Shown here: positions 8,020-10,696 of the stretch, in pieces | How positions within the stretch are numbered: the first letter of the stretch is position 1 | Layout of the letters: every line of letters begins with the position of its first letter | Assembly: GCF_000003605.2 (NCBI RefSeq) | Contig: NW_003114468.1 | Location: 125,565 to 136,260 of the forward strand | DNA length: 10,696 nucleotides | Source of the DNA: Saccoglossus kowalevskii | Lineage: Eukaryota > Hemichordata > Enteropneusta > Harrimaniidae | Reading direction: 5' to 3' | Notes under the pieces: generated by a model | What the model saw: only the letters and a program-made list of their open reading frames with translations | Databases searched by the model: none | Told to the model about the DNA's origin: nothing | Program-made: the position numbers and the translations under genes

Positions 8020-8554
8020 TTATGGTAAACTTGATCTGTTACATTTCATGGTAATTTTTGCTGAACTTGATTGAGCTAAAGTGATGAACCAACGCCACCT
8101 GTTTTCGATGATATTGGAGTGACTAAGACAAGGCTTCAAAAATGATACTACAAGAACAACAATAACTGTACAACACCATGACGTCACTATCTTCCAGAAC
8201 TCGGCGAATCTTGTTTTCACCCCGAGTTTCTTAAATTCTTCAGTTGTTTGAGCATGCACATATTTCATGGCAGCAGATGGGGGATTTGCTTTGATCTCTT
8301 GTTTGTCAACATAATTTCGATTAAATTAAGTGAATTCTTCTCTATGTCCTGTCGTGGACAACTCAAGGATAGGGGCATGGTTGTATATGTTGATTGATGT
8401 ACCTATAAACTTGGATGAGGATCGAATATTTACAGTTTCTTTTTTCGCCAGAAGGAATGGTTAAGACAAAACTTGGTTCTCGCTTCAATAGCTCAATTTC
8501 TGCAAGCAGTGTCACATTATCTGTGTGAACATCACTTGGCTCTTTAAAACTCAT
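8020..8554 (-). other. Two consecutive minus-strand ORFs, weak gene candidate
   Basis: Reading leftward, the first ORF (8554 to 8363, 63 codons) begins MSFKEPSDVHTDNVTLLAEI and is charged and mixed in composition. The second (ATG at 8268, stop at 8020, 82 codons; the frame is open upstream to about 8313) has a polar, Lys/Glu-rich start (HAQTTEEFKKLGVKTRFAEF) followed by a hydrophobic segment WCCTVIVVLVVSFL, like a signal-anchor or single membrane span. A donor-like ATAG|GTACAT at about 8400 could end the first as an exon, but I found no good acceptor in the right phase before the second. I recognise neither family. ORFs of this size are expected by chance in AT-rich DNA. Confidence 0.2.
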
Positions 8555-8559
8555 TTCAA

Positions 8560-10440
8560 TTAATTTGCAAAAGACAAAAACTGTAATGTCAACCTTTTAA
8601 CGAAACATTGTTTATAAAATTCCAAAGAGCAGTGAATGGACTGTTTTGACTACATATACAAAAAACATGAAAATTTATGATATGAAACAAATTTAAAGTA
8701 GTATGTCTGATATAATTTGTCACGTGTTTGTATATAAAAGTCATGAAATCCCTTTGTGTTAGTATATGAAAGTTCTAATAGTTTAGATTTGTATTTACAT
8801 TAGACATTGTGCGCATAGATTATGATATTTTGATAAACTATTACCCAGTAATATAACCTCAATAATTATATACATATTTACTAGTAAAAATATATAAATT
8901 ATACTGGTATTATTATTAGATGGTAATGTGCCCTGCTCAGTTATAGACATATGTAAAATCTTTTATATTTATGCAATTACAACTATCCCGATATTGTTCA
9001 CGTTGACATACAAATGTTGGCAACTAAATCTCATTCAACTAGCTTGTCACGTGACGCAGCACATTATGTGTTTTGTATATTTTCCAGAAGTCTGTTGCAA
9101 GTGAACATTTTACTTGAAAAATATTTGTTTTGTCAAATTCTTGTGTGTTTGTCAGCTTGCAACTTTATGTTGTCAAACATCAAGTAAATGAGCTTCCGTG
9201 GTTTAAATATATAATATGGCACTAACACTGGAATTTGGCTGATAACTGACCAATGACGTGCAAATTTTAATTATTTACTTGTCGTGAATTATGGGATAGT
9301 AAGCGTGTAAGAGTAAGATGATATTACTATTTTGCCTATCCGGTGTGCGGAATGGGATTTAAGACTTCCATTGTGTGAACATTATGAATGCAAGTGTAAA
9401 AAGACAAATTGGAAATTGAGTTGTGCTTGAATATCGAATGAAGTTCATATACAAGTATTAGGTAAGCAATTCAATTTTTATTGCACCAAACATCACTTTT
9501 GCGTTGATGCATGTACACAAGGCAACTAATTATGGCGGCAGGCATCGAAAACAAGACGATTTGTGAGCGACATTTCCTCTCCCACCTTAGAAATAAAACA
9601 TAAACGAGGCTTATTATGTAGTGCGTTAGTTACTTGTTGCGTTACTGAATGATTCCCCTTGTGTAACCCGGTCATTCATACAATATCTATTCGAATATCA
9701 TTCAATACGTGTGATTTTTATTTTACCACGATGCTATACTTATCTATGTTTTTTTAATTAAATCGTTAACTCATAATCATTTACATTTGAGTGTCGTTGC
9801 ACTCAAATCACTGTATGACTATCCAGCTCATTTGAATTAAGTTGTCGTTCAACGAGCAGATTACATAGTGTTTATTTTGTGAGATGTAGTTTAATATTGG
9901 TCAGTTGTAGTTTGTTTAGACCCGCACGTTTTAATGTGTAGAAGCGTTTGCGTATTGTAAGCTTACGAACGTCCGAGCATAGACTCATCATACGCGTCCT
10001 GTTTTTTTCTCAATATAAAGTAATATATAATTCAACAGTTACAGCGCAATTATTCAATTGTATAAGCGTCTAGATCTGTCTAGACAGTTCATCAACCTAT
10101 CTTTGTTTATTCGTCAAGTAATGAATTACTTATTATTAGATATCTCACGTAAACTGTCATTGGATTGATGTACAGGTCATTTGTGTGATAACGTCGTGGC
10201 AACATGTTAAATTATGCTTGTCTCCCCAAGTTTCTAAATCAAATGACATGTTTCTTCACAACTTAGGGAGTCATTGATTGGAATCATTTCTTGTTCGTAC
10301 ACGTACTCGATGTATATATTTTTCATACGACATTATAATTTCTCAAAAAAACTAGAAATTAAACCTCCATGCTATTTCTTGAGAATGAAAATTAAAAAAA
10401 AAGTGAACATTCAACTTAATATTACTATTTCCCACACCGT
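8560..10440. other. AT-rich stretch without a supported gene
   Basis: No credible exon on either strand. One strong isolated donor-like site (TTAG|GTAAGCAA, about 9461) has no ATG-led open frame before it. Palindromes seen: TTTACTAGTAAA (8877-8888), GTCACGTGAC (9046-9055), GTAAGCTTAC (9958-9967) and a small hairpin, GTCTAGA-TCTG-TCTAGAC (10068-10085). Confidence 0.5.
8721..8740 (+). promoter_or_regulatory. E-box followed by a strong TATA box
   Basis: CACGTG (8721-8726, within GTCACGTG) is followed four bases later by TATATAAAAG (8731-8740), a near-ideal TATA sequence. No ORF or exon with supporting splice sites follows within the next several hundred bases, so any transcript would be non-coding or have its coding exons further right. 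Confidence 0.25.
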
Positions 10441-10696
10441 TATCACAACCGTATGAGCCGCAAAGTTTGCATGAAGCCAGTAAAGCGAGTACAGTTTCGA
10501 CTGACGTACAGCGGAGGTTACCCCAGACCATTCGTCCCGGTGTTATCGCTAACGCCACACGAGACTCCAGCTTGTCTCCTATACAATTTGACTGCGCACA
10601 TCCAGAAAGTAGATGTAGCTGTGATTGGTGGAATACTAATGAGTTGAGTGTCAATCAAACGCCCACGCTATCTTTAGTAAACAAAGTCACGTGACA
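10441..10696. promoter_or_regulatory. GC- and CpG-rich block at the window edge, possible promoter or first exon
   Basis: Composition rises to about 50% GC (near 58% in 10501-10560) from roughly one third elsewhere, with more than ten CpG in the first 150 bases. ORFs of 60-100 codons are open in three frames across both strands, as a base-composition shift alone would produce, and none looks like a known protein. An inverted CCAAT box (GATTGGTGG, about 10623-10631) and the palindromic E-box GTCACGTGAC (10686-10695) are typical of TATA-less housekeeping promoters. I infer the 5' end of a neighbouring gene beyond the window, but a transposon fragment or a coding exon cut by the edge is also possible. 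Confidence 0.35.

Overview
The window looks like nuclear DNA of an invertebrate animal. It is AT-rich (about two thirds A+T by eye) and lacks bacterial gene density, long ORFs and Shine-Dalgarno-led operons. Its one convincing gene is built from short exons bounded by clean GT-AG splice sites. A mollusc or other lophotrochozoan is my best guess, from the look of the encoded Cys-containing domain; that assignment is inference and weak.

The main content is a plus-strand, six-exon gene at about 2565-4850. A TATA box (2534-2540) precedes a non-coding first exon that ends in a good donor at 2641/2642. Five further exons (3095-3404, 3820-3849, 3951-3970, 4540-4620, 4699-4788) join with matching phases (1, 1, 0, 0) into one reading frame. 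It ends at TAA 4786-4788, with an AATAAA at 4828-4833. The frame is broken three times: a run of ten G (3124-3133) shifts it by one base, TAG occurs at 3254-3256 and TGA at 4573-4575. No signal-peptide exon was found. I therefore call it a recently decayed pseudogene, or an allele or assembly carrying errors, of a small secreted or cell-surface-type protein with one roughly 103-residue domain and a Cys-containing C-terminal tail.

Left flank: positions 1-205 and 2215-2450 are diverged direct copies of one sequence, about 2.2 kb apart. The second copy ends about 85 bases before the TATA box. Between the copies, 1524-1640 holds three heat-shock-element-like sites (two perfect three-unit sites and one imperfect) beside TATA-like sequences. 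They are arranged as a heat-inducible promoter firing leftward, but no recognisable coding sequence follows it.

Right flank: 4900-8000 and 8560-10440 show no gene that I can support. They hold AT-rich intergenic or intronic sequence with a cluster of CRE-type sites (5384-5577), short palindromes and an E-box plus TATA pair (8721-8740). A minus-strand pair of modest ORFs at 8020-8554, one with a hydrophobic segment, is a weak gene candidate. The last about 250 bases switch to roughly 50% GC, rich in CpG, with a CCAAT box and a palindromic E-box at the edge. This may be the promoter or first exon of a gene beyond the window.
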